Below are positions 5,283 to 6,712 of a DNA stretch of 6,712 nucleotides, in pieces. The notes beneath the pieces were generated by a model. That model did no database searches, was not told the DNA's origin, and was given only the letters and a program-made list of their open reading frames with translations. The position numbers and the translations under genes were made by a program. This DNA is from JAEUPI01 sp035499355 (GTDB taxonomy: Bacteria; Pseudomonadota; Gammaproteobacteria; Burkholderiales; Burkholderiaceae_C), in assembly GCA_035499355.1 (NCBI GenBank), contig DATJYZ010000008.1, positions 1-6,712 on the forward strand. Reading direction: 5' to 3'. Numbering within the stretch: the stretch's first letter is position 1; each line of letters starts with the position of its first letter.

Positions 5283-5576
5283 TCACAACAGCCGGCCGTC
5301 GTCGCTCAACGCATGGTCGATCCGTCGTACCAGGCGGTCGAGCTCGGCAGGGTCCGCCGAGACGTCGGCGCGCGCCGGGGTTTCGGCCAACTGGTACGCG
5401 AGGTTCAACGCGGCCAGCACCGCGATGCGCTCGCGCGCCTTCACCTTGCCGGCATCGCGGATTGCGCCCATCTCGCGGTCGACCATCGCCACCGCCTCGA
5501 GCAGATCGCGCTCGCCGCCGTCGGGGCAGGCGAGCACGTAGCTCTGGCCCAGGATCGTGACTTCGAGCTGGCTCAA
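5283..5576 (-). CDS. zapA: Cell division protein ZapA
   Basis: A 97-residue ZapA, which binds FtsZ and cross-links protofilaments at the division ring. The N-terminal domain begins MSQLEVTILGQSYVLACPDGGE, with the LLEAVAMVD stretch (about residues 25-33) leading to the helix RERIAVLAALNLAYQL (48-63), all family-typical. The C-terminal part (about 74-97) forms the tetramer coiled coil. The start is TTG at 5576: it aligns with other ZapA N termini, and an AGGTG-type ribosome site lies just upstream (5577-5590). Another in-frame TTG at 5603 would overlap the zapB-like gene and add nine residues. It follows the zapB-like gene by 13 bases and precedes 6S RNA, a conserved order. Confidence 0.94.
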   Translation of the reverse strand: MSQLEVTILGQSYVLACPDGGERDLLEAVAMVDREMGAIRDAGKVKARERIAVLAALNLAYQLAETPARADVSADPAELDRLVRRIDHALSDDGRLL

Positions 5577-5589
5577 CGCAGCACCTGCC

Positions 5590-5802
5590 TCAATGCTCGC
5601 CAACGCTGCTCGAGCCCGCGGGCAGGCGCTCGAGCAACGCGTCGATGCGGGCGCGCGCAGCGCCGAGGCGTGACTTCAGGTTGTCGCGCTCGCTGCCGAC
5701 GGCCGCGAGCTTCTCTTCCAACAGCGCATTTGTGCGTTTGAGTTCGTCGTGCCGCAGCACGAGGCGCTCGATGCGATCGGCAAGCTCTTGCAGCGTGGCC
5801 AT
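5590..5802 (-). CDS. ZapB-like coiled-coil cell division protein (TIGR02449-type)
   Basis: A 70-residue protein that is almost all heptad-like coiled coil (about residues 1-62): MATLQELADRIERLVLRHDE, then LKRTNALLEEKLAAV and a second helix to LLERL, followed by a short polar tail PAGSSSVGEH. It resembles the small ZapB-like proteins (TIGR02449) encoded just before zapA in betaproteobacteria, thought to act with ZapA at the Z-ring; the functional link is inferred from family and position. The ATG at 5802 is chosen over a TTG at 5847, because the predicted promoter (5831-5860) would lie inside the longer frame and the shorter form matches family length. No strong Shine-Dalgarno precedes it. It ends 13 bases before zapA, implying one mRNA. 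Confidence 0.86.
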   Translation of the reverse strand: MATLQELADRIERLVLRHDELKRTNALLEEKLAAVGSERDNLKSRLGAARARIDALLERLPAGSSSVGEH

Positions 5803-5830
5803 GACGCGATGGGTGACGGCGTTGGCCGCG

Positions 5831-5860
5831 ATTGTAGGGTGCGCCAACCGCCGTAGTCAC
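5831..5860 (-). promoter_or_regulatory. Promoter for zapB-like gene and zapA
   Basis: The minus strand shows GTGACT (5860-5855), an 18-base spacer and TACAAT (5836-5831), four and five of six matches to sigma-70 boxes. The -35 overlaps the nth stop codon (5859-5857). Transcription would start near 5824, about 22 bases before the ATG at 5802. Confidence 0.55.
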
Positions 5861-6510
5861 GAACGCAGCGTCGGCGCGCCGCCGGACGCGGCATAGGCGG
5901 CGCAGACAGCGTGGATCGCGCAGGCACGGCAATCCGGCGCGCGGGCGGTGCACACGTAACGGCCGTGCAGGATGAGCCAGTGGTGGGCCTCGACGCGGTA
6001 AGCCTCGGGAACGACGGCGAGCAGACGCGACTCCACCGCCTCGGGGCTGTCGCCTGGGGCCAGACCGGTGCGGTTCGCCACACGGAACACGTGCGTGTCC
6101 ACGGCCATCGTCGGTTCGCCGAATGCGACGTTGAGCACGACGTTGGCCGTCTTGCGGCCCACGCCCGGCAGCGCCTGGAGCGCCTCTCGCGCACGCGGCA
6201 CCTCGCCGCCATGGCGCTCGACCAGGATGCGGCAGGTCTCGATCAGGTGCTTGGCCTTGGTGCGGTACAAGCCAATGGTGCGGATCTGCTCGCACAACGC
6301 CGCTTCACCGAGCGCCAGCATGGCCTGCGGCGTCGGCGCACGCGCGAAGAGCTGGCGCGTCGCGCGATTGACGCTGGCGTCGGTGGCCTGGGCCGACAGC
6401 AGCACGGCGGCCAGCAACTCGAACGTGCTGCTGTACGCCAACTCGCTCGCCGGGTGCGGATTCGCGCGCTGCAGCGTCGCGAACAGGAATTCGACGTCGG
6501 CGGTCTTCAC
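5857..6510 (-). CDS. nth: Endonuclease III
   Basis: A 217-residue endonuclease III, the bifunctional DNA glycosylase/AP lyase that removes oxidised pyrimidines in base excision repair. The catalytic residues are in their classic places: the helix-hairpin-helix LPGVGRKTANVVL contains Lys120 and VDTHVFRV contains Asp138, the same numbering as E. coli Nth. The C-terminal iron-sulfur loop shows Cys187, Cys194, Cys197 and Cys203 with C-x6-C-x2-C-x5-C spacing, also as in E. coli. The segment LLSAQATDASVN (37-48) is the family's N-terminal helix motif. The start is GTG at 6510, overlapping the upstream stop as GTGA, so it is probably translationally coupled to the rnfB-like gene. The protein looks fully intact. 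Confidence 0.98.
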   Translation of the reverse strand: MKTADVEFLFATLQRANPHPASELAYSSTFELLAAVLLSAQATDASVNRATRQLFARAPTPQAMLALGEAALCEQIRTIGLYRTKAKHLIETCRILVERHGGEVPRAREALQALPGVGRKTANVVLNVAFGEPTMAVDTHVFRVANRTGLAPGDSPEAVESRLLAVVPEAYRVEAHHWLILHGRYVCTARAPDCRACAIHAVCAAYAASGGAPTLRS

Positions 6511-6712
6511 GTGTCGCCGTTGACCGGTGCTTCGGTCAAATCTAGTGGCTCGCCGGCGCCACGCGCGCGTGCCAGCGCCGCGGCCACGACGGCTCGCTTG
6601 CGCTCGAGCATCGCCGGGTCGGTGATGCGGCTGTGCTGCTCGAGATCGGCGAGCTTGCGAGCCGCGCGCCGGGCCATTTCCAGATCATGCTCGCGCTGTT
6701 CGCGCACCAGGC
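6507..6712 (-). CDS. C-terminal end of probable RnfB/RsxB-type ferredoxin-like protein (cut by window edge)
   Basis: About 67 codons remain, with the 5' part beyond the right edge. The fragment is highly charged and helical: an Arg/Glu/Ala-rich run, then ITDPAMLERKRAVVAAALARAR, and a loose tail ending VNGDT. In Burkholderiales this type of tail, with a KRAV(I/V)AAALARA motif, is found at the C terminus of the electron-transport subunit RsxB/RnfB, which often precedes nth; in E. coli, rsxE is followed directly by nth. No iron-sulfur motif falls in the visible part, so the call rests on tail style and gene order. The stop overlaps the nth GTG by four bases. Apparent starts inside the visible part (GTG at 6707) are probably internal, since the frame stays open to the edge. 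Confidence 0.6.
   Translation of the reverse strand, partial: LVREQREHDLEMARRAARKLADLEQHSRITDPAMLERKRAVVAAALARARGAGEPLDLTEAPVNGDT

Noticed and set aside
5573..6295. 240-codon open frame on the minus strand.
   Set aside because: It overlaps nth and the zapB-like gene in another frame on the same strand and is Arg/Pro-rich; nth has all catalytic and iron-sulfur residues in its own frame.
1..6712. Mobile element, prophage, CRISPR or defence island.
   Set aside because: No transposase, integrase, regularly spaced repeats, tRNA-flanked insertion or composition break was seen; the genes are housekeeping or ordinary accessory genes.

Overview
The window is GC-rich with strong G/C at third codon positions. 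Gene content and order (rnfB/rsxB-type gene – nth – zapB-like – zapA – 6S RNA – EVE-domain gene, and rpsU – yqeY) point to a betaproteobacterium of the Burkholderiales, probably near the Rubrivivax/Leptothrix group. The taxonomic call is inference from gene order and protein style. It is mostly a chromosomal housekeeping region: no insertion sequence, CRISPR array, tRNA, rRNA or phage gene was seen.

Layout, left to right. (1) 1-864, minus strand: a TRAP transporter pair, the membrane subunit gene dctM (cut by the window edge) and the small permease gene dctQ, overlapping by 4 bases. (2) 998-2089, minus strand: rpsU (ribosomal protein S21), then yqeY (GatB/YqeY domain), then a small DUF442 protein with a rhodanese-like CxxxxR loop. 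A 10-bp GC-rich hairpin separates rpsU from yqeY. (3) 2196-3164, minus strand: ybiB, a TrpD-like nucleic-acid-binding protein. (4) 3337-4365, the only plus-strand gene: a PAS–coiled-coil–GGDEF protein whose catalytic motif is lost (QGRRF) while the c-di-GMP inhibitory-site motif RxxD is kept. (5) 4378-6712, minus strand: the end of a probable rnfB/rsxB, nth (endonuclease III), a ZapB-like coiled-coil gene, zapA, 6S RNA (ssrS), an EVE-domain gene, and a possible 41-residue ORF overlapping the EVE stop.

How they fit together. Block 5 follows the common zapA–ssrS theme of proteobacteria: Z-ring assembly factors next to the RNA that sequesters sigma-70 polymerase in stationary phase. Putative promoters are visible for the zapB-zapA pair (overlapping the nth stop), for 6S RNA and for the PAS-GGDEF gene. 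Four-base start/stop overlaps couple dctQ-dctM, the rnfB-like gene with nth, and the EVE gene with the small ORF.

The most interesting items are the degenerate GGDEF protein, which looks like a c-di-GMP receptor or a regulatory pseudo-enzyme, the unrecognised 41-codon ORF after the EVE gene, and the linkage of EVE, 6S RNA and zapA. No wholly new multi-gene system is evident.
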